NCBI RefSeq assembly: GCF_030815485.1
Contig: NZ_JAUSWV010000002.1
Location: forward strand, 7,440,001 to 7,504,000
Length of the DNA stretch: 64,000 bases
Origin: Streptomyces rishiriensis
Lineage (GTDB): Bacteria; Actinomycetota; Actinomycetes; Streptomycetales; Streptomycetaceae
Direction of reading: 5' to 3'
Shown: piece by piece, positions 8,933 through 17,631 of the stretch
Numbering within the stretch: position 1 is the stretch's first letter
Layout of the letters: the number at the start of each line of letters is the position of its first letter
The notes under the pieces: generated by a model
What the model was told of the DNA's origin: nothing
The model's database searches: none
The model's input: the letters and a program-made list of their open reading frames with translations, nothing else
Translations under genes and position numbers: made by a program

Positions 8933-9973
8933 ATGGCCCAGCCGGTGGGAATCAAGGACGTCGCCCGTGCCGCCGGAGTGTCCGTCGGCACGGTCTCCAA
9001 CGTCATCAACCGCCCGGACACCGTCGCCACCGAGACCCGGGCACGCGTGCTGTCGGCGATAGACCGGCTCGGCTACGTGCGCAGCGAGTCCGCCCGGCAG
9101 TTGCGCGCGGGACGCAGCCGCATCATGGGGCTGCTCGTCCTCGACATGGGCAACCCCTTCTTCGTCGACGTCGCCCGCGGCGCCGAGCGGGCCGCCCGCG
9201 ACGCCGGGCTCGGCGTGATGGTCTGCAACAGCGCCGAGAGCGTCGGCGAGGAGGCCGAGTACCTGTCGCTCTTCGCCGAGCAGCGGGTACGGGGCGTGCT
9301 GCTCACCCCGGCCGACGCGACCGGCCGCAACATCGCCTCCTTCCGCCGGCACGGCATCCCCTTCGTCCTCGTCGACCGCGTCTCCGAGGGCACCACCGAG
9401 TGCTCGGTCTCCGTGGACGACGTGGCGGGCGGCGCGCTCGCCGTACGGCATCTGGTCGACGCCGGGCACCGCTCGATCGCCTACGTCAGCGGCCCGCCCG
9501 GTTTCACCCAGGTCCGCGACCGCCGTACCGGAGCCCTGAACGCGCTCGCCGAGGCGGGCCTCGGCCCGGACTCCCTGCGCGAGTTGCCCACCGAGCGGCT
9601 CGACGTGGCCGCCGGACGGGACGCGGGCGCCCGCCTGCTGGGCCTCGGCGACCGCCGCCCGACCGCCGTGTTCTGCGCCAACGACCTGCTCGCCCTCGGC
9701 GTGCTCCAGGCGATGTACGCGGCGGGGGTGAAGGTGCCGGAGGACCTGGCCATCGTCGGCTACGACGACATCGAGTTCGCGGCCGCCGCGGCCGTCCCCC
9801 TCACCTCGGTCCGGCAGCCCGCCGTCATCATGGGCGCCCTGGCCGCCGAGATGCTGCTGGAGGAGACCGAGGAAGGAGGGGCGACAGGAGCGGGCGCCGG
9901 CCGGCACGAACACCGGCGGGTGGTGCTCCAGCCGGAGCTGGTGGTGCGCAGGTCCAGCCTCTCGGCGCGCTGA
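8933..9973 (+). CDS. LacI-family transcriptional regulator, probable repressor of the rhamnose locus
   Basis: A 346-residue regulator. The N-terminal helix-turn-helix reads IKDVARAAGVSVGTVSNVINR and is followed by the hinge segment SARQLRAGRSRIMGLLV and a periplasmic-binding-protein-like sensor domain (FVLVDRVSEG, VDDVAGGALAVRHLVDAGH, GYDDIEFAAA). It is the last gene of the rhamnose operon; GGAGG precedes the ATG. It is the obvious candidate to bind the three dyads in the 2026-2268 divergent promoter region, with L-rhamnose or a metabolite as inducer. Confidence 0.9.
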   Translation: MAQPVGIKDVARAAGVSVGTVSNVINRPDTVATETRARVLSAIDRLGYVRSESARQLRAGRSRIMGLLVLDMGNPFFVDVARGAERAARDAGLGVMVCNSAESVGEEAEYLSLFAEQRVRGVLLTPADATGRNIASFRRHGIPFVLVDRVSEGTTECSVSVDDVAGGALAVRHLVDAGHRSIAYVSGPPGFTQVRDRRTGALNALAEAGLGPDSLRELPTERLDVAAGRDAGARLLGLGDRRPTAVFCANDLLALGVLQAMYAAGVKVPEDLAIVGYDDIEFAAAAAVPLTSVRQPAVIMGALAAEMLLEETEEGGATGAGAGRHEHRRVVLQPELVVRRSSLSAR

Positions 9974-10100
9974 GCGACGGTTCAGCAGCCGTGCTGAGTG
10001 CCCGTTCAGTAGCCGTTCATGATCCCCCGGGCTCCTGCACCACCCCGACATGTGCTGAACTGGGACGCGGCCCTTACACCGATCGTCCCGGGAGCCTCCG

Positions 10101-11402
10101 TTGTCCGTCAGCTATCGCCAGCCCGGCGTCGTCCTCACCGACCGCCGCTTCACCGTGCCCCTCGACCACGGCGACCCGGACGGGGAGACGATCGGGCTCT
10201 ACGCCCGCGAGGTCGTCGCGAGCGACAGGGCGGACCAGGACCTGCCGTGGCTGCTCTATCTCCAGGGCGGCCCAGGCTTCGGCGCCAACCGGTTCGTCGG
10301 CAGGCCGGCCTGGCTCGGGCGCGCGCTGAAGGAGTACCGCGTCCTCCTCCTCGACCAGCGGGGCACCGGCCACTCCACCCCGGCCAACCGCCAGACCCTC
10401 CCGCTGCGCGGCGGCCCGGCCGAACAGGCCGGCTATCTGGCGCACTTCCGCGCCGACTCCATCGTCCGCGACTGCGAGTTCATCCGTCGCGAGGTCACCG
10501 GCGGCGCCCCCTGGACCGTCCTCGGCCAGAGCTTCGGCGGCTTCTGCACGGTCACCTACCTCTCCCTCGCCCCCGAGGGCCTCGCCGCCGCCCTGATCAC
10601 CGGCGGTCTGCCCGCTCTCGACGCGCACGCCGACGACGTCTACCGCGCCGCCTACCCGCGCATGGAGCGCAAGGTCGCCGCGCACTACGCCCGCTACCCG
10701 CAGGACGCCGACCGCGTCCGCCGTATCGCCGACCACCTCCTCCACCACGAGGTGACCCTCCCGAACGGCTACCGCCTCACCGTCGAGGCCTTCCAGACGC
10801 TGGGCATCCTCCTCGGCGGCGGCGAGGGCAGCCACCGCCTGCACCATCTCCTCGAAGAAACGTTCGTCCCCACCCCGCACGGCCCGGCGCTGTCCGACGC
10901 CTTCCAGGAGGAGATGCAGAGCATCCTCTCCTTCGCCGGACATCCTCTCTACGCCCTCGTCCACGAGGCGGCCTACGGCCAGGGCAGCCGGCCCACCGCC
11001 TGGGCGGCCGAACGGGTGCGCGCCGAGTTCCCGCAGTTCGACGCGGCGAAGACGCTCACCGGCGACGGACCACTGCTGCTCACCGGCGAGACGGTCCACC
11101 CCTGGATGTTCGACACCGATCCCGCGCTGCGCCCGCTCCGCGAGACCGCCGAACTCCTCGCCGCCCGCACCGACTGGCCGCCCCTGTACGACTCCGCGCG
11201 CCTCGCTGCCAACGAGGTCCCGGTCGCGGCGGCGATCTACCACGACGACCTGTACGTCGACACCGCCCACTCCCTGGGCACCGCCCGTGCCGTCCGCGGC
11301 CTGCGCACCTGGGTCACCGACGAGTTCGAACACGACGGCGTCCGGGCCGGCGGCCCACGCGTCCTGGACCGGCTGCTCGCCCTCGCCCGTGACGAGGTGT
11401 GA
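10101..11402 (+). CDS. Alpha/beta-hydrolase, proline iminopeptidase-like (peptidase family S33)
   Basis: A 433-residue cytoplasmic hydrolase with an oxyanion-hole motif YLQGGPGFG near residue 55, the LDQRGTGHST strand-turn and the nucleophile elbow GQSFGG (Ser near 147). The cap and C-terminal region, including YHDDLYVD, follow the prolyl aminopeptidase pattern. These enzymes remove N-terminal proline from peptides, although some act on other amides or esters. The start is a TTG with GGAG 6 bp upstream; no in-frame ATG fits better. It stands alone after the rhamnose operon. Confidence 0.85.
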   Translation: MSVSYRQPGVVLTDRRFTVPLDHGDPDGETIGLYAREVVASDRADQDLPWLLYLQGGPGFGANRFVGRPAWLGRALKEYRVLLLDQRGTGHSTPANRQTLPLRGGPAEQAGYLAHFRADSIVRDCEFIRREVTGGAPWTVLGQSFGGFCTVTYLSLAPEGLAAALITGGLPALDAHADDVYRAAYPRMERKVAAHYARYPQDADRVRRIADHLLHHEVTLPNGYRLTVEAFQTLGILLGGGEGSHRLHHLLEETFVPTPHGPALSDAFQEEMQSILSFAGHPLYALVHEAAYGQGSRPTAWAAERVRAEFPQFDAAKTLTGDGPLLLTGETVHPWMFDTDPALRPLRETAELLAARTDWPPLYDSARLAANEVPVAAAIYHDDLYVDTAHSLGTARAVRGLRTWVTDEFEHDGVRAGGPRVLDRLLALARDEV

Positions 11403-11430
11403 GGACTGCGTCACGCGTTAGTGTGCGGGC

Positions 11431-12174
11431 ATGACCGAGCCGACGATCACCCAGCTCCAGCCCATGCCCGAGGACTGGCTGCGCGCCCTGGCCGTGGTGG
11501 CGCATCCGGACGATCTCGAGTACGGGTGTTCCGCGGCCGTCGCCGCCTGGACGGACGCCGGCCGCGAGGTCGGCTACGTGCTGGCGACCCGGGGCGAGGC
11601 GGGCATCGACAGCGTCGCGCCCGCCGAGTGCGGTCCGCTGCGCGAGCGGGAGCAGCGGGCCGCTGCCTCCGCGGTGGGCGTGTCGACGGTCGAGTTCCTC
11701 GACCACCGGGACGGCGTCGTCGAGTACGGTCCCGCCCTGCGCCGCGACATCGCCGCCGCGATCCGCCGGCACCGCCCCGAACTGGTGATCACCCTCAACC
11801 ACCGTGACACCTGGGGCGGGGTCGCCTGGAACACCCCCGACCATGTGGCGGTCGGCCGGGCCACCCTCGACGCGGCGGGGGACGCGGGCAACCGCTGGAT
11901 CTTCCCGGAACTCGTCGAGCAGGGCCTGGAGCCCTGGGACGGCGTGCGCTGGGTCGCGGTGGCCGGCTCCGCGACGCCCACCCACGCCGTGGACGCCTCG
12001 GCGGGTCTGGAGCGGGCGGTGGGCTCGCTCCTCGAACACCGCGCCTACATCGAGGCGCTGACCGACGAGGAGCCGGAAAGCTATGCACGGGGTTTCCTGA
12101 CCGGGGTGGCGAAGTCGGCGGGCGAACGGTTCGGCGGCAGGCCGGCGGTGGCGTTCGAGCTGTTCAACCGGTAG
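11431..12174 (+). CDS. PIG-L family deacetylase
   Basis: A 247-residue LmbE/PIG-L protein with the zinc-binding motif [11 protein letters not shown] near residue 26 and a distal histidine segment [12 protein letters not shown]. The family hydrolyses N-acetyl groups from sugar-containing small molecules; in actinobacteria it includes the mycothiol enzymes MshB and Mca, but this protein is not obviously either. It follows the hydrolase gene by 28 bp and precedes the cysteine-cluster gene by 26 bp on the same strand, so a three-gene transcript is possible. Confidence 0.88.
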   Translation: MTEPTITQLQPMPEDWLRALAVVAHPDDLEYGCSAAVAAWTDAGREVGYVLATRGEAGIDSVAPAECGPLREREQRAAASAVGVSTVEFLDHRDGVVEYGPALRRDIAAAIRRHRPELVITLNHRDTWGGVAWNTPDHVAVGRATLDAAGDAGNRWIFPELVEQGLEPWDGVRWVAVAGSATPTHAVDASAGLERAVGSLLEHRAYIEALTDEEPESYARGFLTGVAKSAGERFGGRPAVAFELFNR

Positions 12175-12200
12175 CCGGGCAGGTCAGTAGGCTGGGCGGC

Positions 12201-13028
12201 ATGCACGACATGACGGTGGACCGGACCGCGCTGCGCGGCGACTGCGAGAACTGTTTCGGCCTGTGCTGCGTGGCGCTGCCCTTCGCGCGCTCCGCGGACT
12301 TCGCGATCGACAAGCCCGCGGGCCGGGAGTGCCCCAACCTCGGCGCGGACCATCGCTGCGGGATCCACGCACGCCTGCGGCAGAGCGGCTTCACCGGCTG
12401 CACGGTCTACGACTGCTTCGGCGCCGGGCAGAAGGTCTCGCTCGTCACCTTCGGCGGCCGGGACCGGCGTACGGCCGCACCCGAGGAAGCCCGCCGGATG
12501 TCCGAGGTGTTCCCGGTCGTCCGGCAGCTCCACGAACTCCTGTGGTATCTCACCGAGGCGCTCGGTCTGCCCGCCGCCCGCCCGATCCACGACGATCTGC
12601 GCCGGACCCTGGCCAGGACCGAGGAGCTCACCCGGCTGTCCCCGGAGGAGCTGATCGCCCTCGACGTCCCGGCGCACCGCCAGGACGTCAACGTGCTGCT
12701 GCTGAGGACCAGCGAACTGGCTCGCGCCGGTATCCGCGGGCGCAAGAAGGAGCGCCGGGGCGCGGACCTGATGGGCGCCCGTCTGCGGGGCGCCGATCTA
12801 CGGGGCGCGAACCTCCGCGGCGCCTGTCTGATCGCCGCCGACCTCACCGGCGCGGATCTGCGCGGGGCCGATCTGATCGGCGCGGACCTGCGGGACACCC
12901 GCCTCGCCGACGCCGACCTGACCGGCGCCTTCTTCCTGACCCAGCCGCAGCTGAACGCGGCCCGGGGGAGCGCGGGCACCGGGCTGCCGGAATCAGTCAC
13001 CCGTCCCGCGCACTGGACAGCGCTCTGA
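12201..13028 (+). CDS. Cysteine-cluster (YkgJ-like) N-terminus fused to pentapeptide repeats
   Basis: A 275-residue protein in two parts. Residues 1 to about 75 carry a cysteine cluster: CENCFGLCC, then [14 protein letters not shown] and [15 protein letters not shown], reminiscent of YkgJ-type putative zinc/iron-binding proteins. After a helical linker, residues about 190-245 are pentapeptide repeats ([19 protein letters not shown] and on), which fold as a right-handed beta-helix. No enzyme motif is visible and the function is unknown. Its last 36 bp overlap the end of the convergent P450 gene. Confidence 0.85.
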   Translation: MHDMTVDRTALRGDCENCFGLCCVALPFARSADFAIDKPAGRECPNLGADHRCGIHARLRQSGFTGCTVYDCFGAGQKVSLVTFGGRDRRTAAPEEARRMSEVFPVVRQLHELLWYLTEALGLPAARPIHDDLRRTLARTEELTRLSPEELIALDVPAHRQDVNVLLLRTSELARAGIRGRKKERRGADLMGARLRGADLRGANLRGACLIAADLTGADLRGADLIGADLRDTRLADADLTGAFFLTQPQLNAARGSAGTGLPESVTRPAHWTAL

Positions 13029-14600
13029 GGGCGCCGCGTCCCGCTCGGCGGCCGGCCCGCCGGACGGTGTCTGTGTCTGTGTCTGTGTCTGCGTCCGTGT
13101 CGGAGCGGGCGCCGGTGTGCGCCGGTCCAGGTGCATCCGCAGTCCCTCCGGCATCAGCGTCAGCCGTTCCGTGACCCGCAGCCGGTACGCCGGGTCCGGC
13201 CGCAGCTCGTAGCGGCGCAGCAGCAGCCCGAGCACCAGCGTCGCCTCGTGCAGCGCGAACTGCCGTCCGATGCAGGCCCGCGCCCCGGTGCCGAACGGTT
13301 TGAAGGTGTGCGGGGCACGCGCGCGTACGGCCGCCGCGTCGAAGCGGTCCGGGTCGAACCGGTCGGCGTCCGGTCCCCACGTCTGCGGGTCCCGGTGCAG
13401 CATGGCCGTCAGGATCAGCGCCCAGCCGCCCCGACGCATCGGGTGCTCCCCGCCCAGCACGGTGTCCGCCCGGGCCTCGCGCGCGAACGCGGGCGCCGTC
13501 GGCCACAGCCGCAGTGCCTCGTCGAGGACCCGGCGCACGTAACGCAGTTTCGCGACCTGCTCGTACCCCGGCACGGCCGCGTCTCCCCACACCCGGTCCA
13601 CCTCGGCGCGGGCGCGGGCCGCGATCCCGGGGTTGAGGGACAGGTAGTGCAGGGCGAAGGAGAGCGCGCCCGAGGTGGTCTCGTGGCCGGCGACGAGGAA
13701 GGTGACGACCTGACGGCGTACGTTCTGCGCCGACAGACGTTCGCCCGTCTCCGGGTGGGCGGTGTCGAGCATCCGGTCGAGCAGGTCGCCGTCCCCGCCG
13801 CCGCCGTCACGGCGCGCGCGCACCAGCTCGTCGACCGTGCGGTTCAGATGGGCGATGTCGGCCTCGTTGCGGCGTGTGGCCCGCCGCAGCAGGGCGGGGG
13901 AGGGCACGGTGTTGAGGCGCTGCGCGTAGGTGAGGGTGCCCACCATCGCCGTCACGAAGGGGTGCGGCCGGGCCCGTTCGAAGGACGCGAAGTCGTGGCC
14001 GAAGCCGGTGCGGGCGATCGTCTCCAGGGTCAGCTTGGTCATGTCGCCGGGCACGTCCACCGCCCGGCCCGCGGCCAGTTCGCGGTCCCAGTGGCCGGTG
14101 AGCCGCTCCGCCACGTCCAGCATCATCGGGTGGTAGGCCGCCATCGCCTCACGGCTGAACCCCGGCGCCAGGACGTCGTGCGCCAGCTGCCAGTTCGGCT
14201 CGTGGTTGTACGCCGTGAACAGGGCGTCCCCGACGACGGGCCGCAGATTGGCGATGCCCAGCCCCACATGCTTGGCGAACCGCGTCTCGTCCGCCATGTC
14301 GGCGGCCAGTGCGGAGCCCCAGACGAAGACGAACTCCCGGTTGAACGCCTTGCGGCGGAAGATCGGCCCCAGCCGCCCGGCGTACCGCAGGGAGTCCTGC
14401 AGGGGCGTGTGCCGGCTCGCGCCCAGGACGTCACCGAGCAGGGGGAGCCGGCGTGGCGGATGCGGTATGCGCGCCAGCTCGGGCCAGCCGAGCTCCGCGC
14501 TGCGGAACCCCTTCGGCAGGGCGTCCACCGTCGCGGTGTCCGCCGTCACCGCCGTGGCCGGGACACCCGTCGTCCCCGTCGTCCCCGTCGTCTCCGCCAT
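12993..14600 (-). CDS. Stand-alone CYP102-like cytochrome P450 (BM3-type haem domain without reductase)
   Basis: A 535-residue P450 whose sequence follows the P450-BM3 haem domain closely: [35 protein letters not shown] (I-helix, about residue 300), [16 protein letters not shown] (ExxR, about 363) and [20 protein letters not shown] with the haem cysteine near 441. The protein ends soon after the haem domain, so the usual fused CPR-type reductase is absent, as known for S. coelicolor CYP102B1, a fatty-acid hydroxylase. The start at ATG 14600 has GGGAG 8 bp upstream. The extreme C-terminus is a Thr-Gln run encoded by a hexanucleotide repeat. It is divergent from a TetR gene across a long inverted repeat, a likely control point. 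Confidence 0.92.
   Translation of the reverse strand: MAETTGTTGTTGVPATAVTADTATVDALPKGFRSAELGWPELARIPHPPRRLPLLGDVLGASRHTPLQDSLRYAGRLGPIFRRKAFNREFVFVWGSALAADMADETRFAKHVGLGIANLRPVVGDALFTAYNHEPNWQLAHDVLAPGFSREAMAAYHPMMLDVAERLTGHWDRELAAGRAVDVPGDMTKLTLETIARTGFGHDFASFERARPHPFVTAMVGTLTYAQRLNTVPSPALLRRATRRNEADIAHLNRTVDELVRARRDGGGGDGDLLDRMLDTAHPETGERLSAQNVRRQVVTFLVAGHETTSGALSFALHYLSLNPGIAARARAEVDRVWGDAAVPGYEQVAKLRYVRRVLDEALRLWPTAPAFAREARADTVLGGEHPMRRGGWALILTAMLHRDPQTWGPDADRFDPDRFDAAAVRARAPHTFKPFGTGARACIGRQFALHEATLVLGLLLRRYELRPDPAYRLRVTERLTLMPEGLRMHLDRRTPAPAPTRTQTQTQTQTPSGGPAAERDAAPSERCPVRGTGD
13066..13102. repeat. TCTGTG-type hexanucleotide repeat in the P450 3' end
   Basis: About four perfect and two degenerate hexamers of TCTGTG occur here and encode alternating Thr-Gln (minus strand) near the P450 C-terminus. 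Unit length is a multiple of three, so copy-number change would alter tail length without a frameshift. Confidence 0.6.
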
Positions 14601-14647
14601 GACGCGATCTCCCTTGATGCAGCGGCAGGTTGAGCATGTTGTACGTG

Positions 14648-14686
14648 GGTTCAATAGCGGCCTCAGTCTGCTGCCGCTGTTGAACC
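14648..14686. promoter_or_regulatory. Inverted repeat between P450 and TetR genes (operator candidate)
   Basis: GGTTCAATAGCGG (14648-14660) and CCGCTGTTGAACC (14674-14686) form 13-bp arms with one mismatch and a 13-bp spacer. It lies in the 107-bp divergent intergenic region, close to the TetR start. By analogy with BM3R1, the TetR repressor of P450-BM3, it is the probable binding site. Confidence 0.55.
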
Positions 14687-14707
14687 GGCGTCAAGTAAAG
14701 TGCGGGG

Positions 14708-15322
14708 ATGGCCGCGAATCAGGGCGAGCGCACCCGGCGCCGACTCAGCACCGGGGAGCGCAGGGAGCAGCTCCTGTCGGTCGGCGCGCGGCTGTTCTCG
14801 GAGAGTCCGTACGACGAGGTGTGGATCGAGCAGGTCGCCGAGATCGCCGGGGTCTCCCGTGGGCTTCTGTACCACTACTTCCCCACCAAGCGGGACTTCT
14901 TCGCGGCGGTCGTGGAGCGCGAGAGCGAGCGGATGCTGCGCATGACGGCGGCGGTCCCCGGCGTCCCGGTCCGCGAACAGCTGGCGTCCGGCCTCGACAC
15001 CTACCTGGCGTACGTGGCGGCCCACGCCCACGGCTACCGGGCCTTCCACCGTGCCGACGCCTCCGGCGACCAGGCCGTGCGCCGGGTCTACCGGCGGGCG
15101 CTCGCGGCACAGGAGCGGCAGATCCTCGCGGCGCTCGGCGCCGACCCGGAGTTCGGCCCGGTCTTCGAGGAGCGCGCCGACGTACGGCTGGCCGTGCGCG
15201 GCTGGCTGGCGTTCACGACGGCGGTCTGCCTGGAGTGGCTGCGGGGGTCGGACCTGTCGCGGGAGCAGGTGGGGGAGTTGTGCGCGCGGGCGCTGCTGGG
15301 GGTCATCGCCGGTCCCGCGTGA
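14708..15322 (+). CDS. TetR-family transcriptional regulator
   Basis: A 204-residue regulator with an N-terminal TetR helix-turn-helix: RREQLLSVGARLFSE, then VAEIAGVSRGLLYHYFPTKR near residues 45-65. The C-terminal ligand domain is helical and ends SREQVGELCARALLGVI. It is transcribed away from the CYP102-like P450 gene; divergent arrangement and the inverted repeat between them indicate that it controls the P450 and itself, probably sensing a fatty acid or related lipid. The ATG lies close to the inverted repeat. Confidence 0.9.
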   Translation: MAANQGERTRRRLSTGERREQLLSVGARLFSESPYDEVWIEQVAEIAGVSRGLLYHYFPTKRDFFAAVVERESERMLRMTAAVPGVPVREQLASGLDTYLAYVAAHAHGYRAFHRADASGDQAVRRVYRRALAAQERQILAALGADPEFGPVFEERADVRLAVRGWLAFTTAVCLEWLRGSDLSREQVGELCARALLGVIAGPA

Positions 15323-15424
15323 TCGTCGACGGGCGGTCCACGTCCTGGCCCCGGGGGGCCCGGTGGGCGGATCCCCGGTACCGCAAGGCGGCCGTGGTTG
15401 GCGAACATCCCGATCTCCGATAGG

Positions 15425-15443
15425 TTAGGCAAGGCTTACCTAA
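15425..15443. promoter_or_regulatory. Iron box (DmdR/IdeR-type operator)
   Basis: TTAGGCAAGGCTTACCTAA matches 16 of 19 positions of the actinobacterial iron-box consensus TTAGGTTAGGCTAACCTAA. Its last bases overlap the AAGGAGGA ribosome binding site of the DUF2470 gene that starts at 15456, so bound repressor would cover the translation-initiation region as well. Confidence 0.8.
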
Positions 15444-15455
15444 GGAGGATTTGGG

Positions 15456-16181
15456 ATGGGTGACAGCCAAAGCTGGGCGGCCGTGCCTGCCGCCGCCGAA
15501 CGGGCCCGTTCGGTACTCGCGGCCTCATGGTCGTGCGCGGTGACCGCGGACGGCGGGCGTGAGGAGTTCGTCGGCGCGCACACCGTCGACCGGGACGGCC
15601 GGGTGATCCTGCACGTGCCCGAGGACAGCGCCCTGCTCACGGCCGCGATCTGCGCGCCCCGCGGCGAGCCGTCCGCCGTGCTGGAGTTCGCGGACGTGGC
15701 GCCCGTTCCCGTACGAGGCCGTATCCGCGCCCGGCTCTGGCTGGCCGGCTGGTTCACCCCCGAGGACGGCCACCTCGCCTTCCACGCCACCCGCGTCGTG
15801 CTGAAGGAGGCCACCGGCGCGGTCGTCGTCGACCTCGAGGAGTTCGCCGCCGCCGAGCCCGACCCGCTCGCCGCCGCCGAGGCGCACCTGCTCACGCATC
15901 TCGCCGACGCCCACCCCGACGCGGTGGAGCGCCTCACCCGGCTCGTCCGGCCGGACAGCCTGCACGGCGCCGTCCGCGTCCAGCCGCTCGCCGTCGACCG
16001 GCACGGGCTGACGCTCCGCGTCGAGCGCACCCGCGCCCACGGCGACGTACGCCTGCCCTTCCACGCGCCCGCCGACGACGTCGGCCAGCTCACCGAGCGC
16101 ATGCACGTCCTGCTCACCCAGGCGGCGGCCGCCGCCTGTCCCCGCGCCCTACAGCGGCAGCGCACAGACGGCGACGGGTGA
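15456..16181 (+). CDS. DUF2470-domain protein (HugZ-like fold), iron-regulated
   Basis: A 241-residue protein. The N-terminal two-thirds resemble the FMN-binding split-barrel fold of HugZ-type haem-utilisation proteins (REEFVGAHTVDRDGRVILH, AFHATRVVLKEATG). The C-terminal 80 residues are DUF2470: HLADAHPDAVERLTRL, VDRHGLTLRVER, LPFHAPADDVGQLTERMH. Family members bind or degrade haem or act in iron acquisition. An iron box immediately upstream supports expression under iron limitation. The 3' end overlaps the convergent lactonase gene by 33 bp. Confidence 0.85.
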   Translation: MGDSQSWAAVPAAAERARSVLAASWSCAVTADGGREEFVGAHTVDRDGRVILHVPEDSALLTAAICAPRGEPSAVLEFADVAPVPVRGRIRARLWLAGWFTPEDGHLAFHATRVVLKEATGAVVVDLEEFAAAEPDPLAAAEAHLLTHLADAHPDAVERLTRLVRPDSLHGAVRVQPLAVDRHGLTLRVERTRAHGDVRLPFHAPADDVGQLTERMHVLLTQAAAAACPRALQRQRTDGDG

Positions 16182-17429
16182 CGCGAACGGCTCGCCCGCC
16201 GGCCGTAGCGCACCGTCGGCGCCGTCCACCCGGAAGACGCTGACCGTTCCGGAGCGCTGGTTGGCGGCGAACAGCAGGCCGCCGTCCGGCGAGAGGGCGA
16301 TCTGCCGGGGGAAGTCGCCCTTCACCGGCACCGTGCCGAGCAGCCGCAGCCGGGCCCCGTCCGCCTCCACCGCGTAGCGGGCGAGGGTGTTGTCACCGCG
16401 GTTGGCGAGGAAGGCGTACCGGCCGTCCGGCGTCACCGCCAGCTGCGCCGGGTAGTTGGGGTCCGCCTTCGCGCCCGTGGACCGGGGCCTGCCGATCGTC
16501 AGCCGGCCGCTCGACGGCTCGTACGCGCAGACCGAGACCGTGTCGTCCGCCTCGTCGGCGAGGTAGGCGTACCGGCCGCCGGGGTGGAAGGTGAGATGGC
16601 GCGGACCGGCGCCCGCCCGGGTGTGCGCCTGCGCGACCTCCGTGAGCGTCCCGGCCCGCTCGTCCAGGCGGTAGCTGTACACCGTGTCCGTGCCGAAGTC
16701 GACGGCGAGGACGTGACCGCCGTCCGGAGCGGTGACGAACTGATGCGCGTGCGGCCCCTGCTGGCCCGACCGGGGGGCCGGGCGGCGGTGTGTCACCCGG
16801 TCGGTGCGTTCACCGAGCGCCCCCGAGGCGTCGATCGGGTGCACGCTCACGCTGCCCGAGCCGTAGTCGGCGCTCAGCAGCCACCGCCCGCCCGGATGGA
16901 CCGACACGTGGCAGGTGTGCGCCCCACCCGTCGGCCGGCTGCCCAGCACCTTCTCGTCGGAGAGCCGCACGGCGGTCACGGCGCCCCGCTCGCGCTCGTC
17001 GGCCGCGTACAGCGTTGCGCCGTCCGGGTGCACCGCGAGATACGACGGGTCCGCGACGCCGGTGATCGTGCCCCGGCCGGTGATCCGCCCCGACAGGGGG
17101 TCGTACGAGGCGACCCCGATGCCCCTTCCGCCGCCCTCGGCGGAGGTGTAGGTGCCGAGGTAGAGAGGGCGGGGGCCGGCGGAACCCCGCGAGGCCTCCG
17201 GGGCGGGCGACGCCGACGGCTGTCCGGGCGGTGCGGCCTGCGGTGAGTCCTGGGCCGATGCCTGCCCCCCGTCGCCGTCGCCGTCGCCGCCGCACCCGGT
17301 GAGGGCCGACGCGGCGGCCGCGCCGCCGAGCAGAGCGACGAAACGGCGCCTGCTCCAGCCTCCGCCGGGCTCCCGGCTTCGTCCGGGCCGGGACAACCCC
17401 CGGCGCGCCGCTTCCGTCCCACTGCCCAT
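16149..17429 (-). CDS. Exported lactonase-family (6-phosphogluconolactonase-like beta-propeller) lipoprotein
   Basis: A 426-residue protein with a twin-arginine signal SRRRFVALLGGAAAASA ending at a lipobox TGC, so probably a TAT-exported lipoprotein. A Gly/Asp/Pro-rich linker precedes a seven-bladed propeller of the lactonase family: YLGTYTSAEGGGRGIGV, YLAVHPDGATLYAADE, PRHLTFHPGGRYAYLADE and LSPDGGLLFAANQRSGTVSVF. Family members hydrolyse sugar lactones such as 6-phosphogluconolactone, but an extracytoplasmic location makes that substrate unlikely. No operon partner is apparent. Confidence 0.85.
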   Translation of the reverse strand: MGSGTEAARRGLSRPGRSREPGGGWSRRRFVALLGGAAAASALTGCGGDGDGDGGQASAQDSPQAAPPGQPSASPAPEASRGSAGPRPLYLGTYTSAEGGGRGIGVASYDPLSGRITGRGTITGVADPSYLAVHPDGATLYAADERERGAVTAVRLSDEKVLGSRPTGGAHTCHVSVHPGGRWLLSADYGSGSVSVHPIDASGALGERTDRVTHRRPAPRSGQQGPHAHQFVTAPDGGHVLAVDFGTDTVYSYRLDERAGTLTEVAQAHTRAGAGPRHLTFHPGGRYAYLADEADDTVSVCAYEPSSGRLTIGRPRSTGAKADPNYPAQLAVTPDGRYAFLANRGDNTLARYAVEADGARLRLLGTVPVKGDFPRQIALSPDGGLLFAANQRSGTVSVFRVDGADGALRPAGEPFASPVAVCALPL

Positions 17430-17560
17430 GCCCGCACCTCAGGTCGTCGTACGCCTCCGCCGTGACAGCCACCTTGACCCGGACGGGCCGTCGAACGCAA
17501 AAGCGGACCCCGGCGGGGCGGGCGGGCGGGTGTGCCGAGGACCGGGCGGGTGCGCCGGTG

Positions 17561-17605
17561 CGCGGGGACGGGGGCGGGGACGGGCGCGGGGACGGGCGCG
17601 AGGAC
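17561..17605. repeat. Short tandem G-rich repeat between lactonase and FUSC genes
   Basis: Imperfect 12-bp units of GGGGACGGGCGC repeat about three and a half times in the 202-bp non-coding gap 17430-17631. No promoter was recognised in that gap. Confidence 0.5.
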
Positions 17606-17631
17606 CGGCCACCGGGAGCCGTCCTGCCGCG

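Noticed and set aside
13066-13102. Repeat considered as a CRISPR array or phase-variation switch
   Set aside because: Hexamer units have no spacers, so it is not CRISPR. The unit is a multiple of three, so slippage would not change frame.
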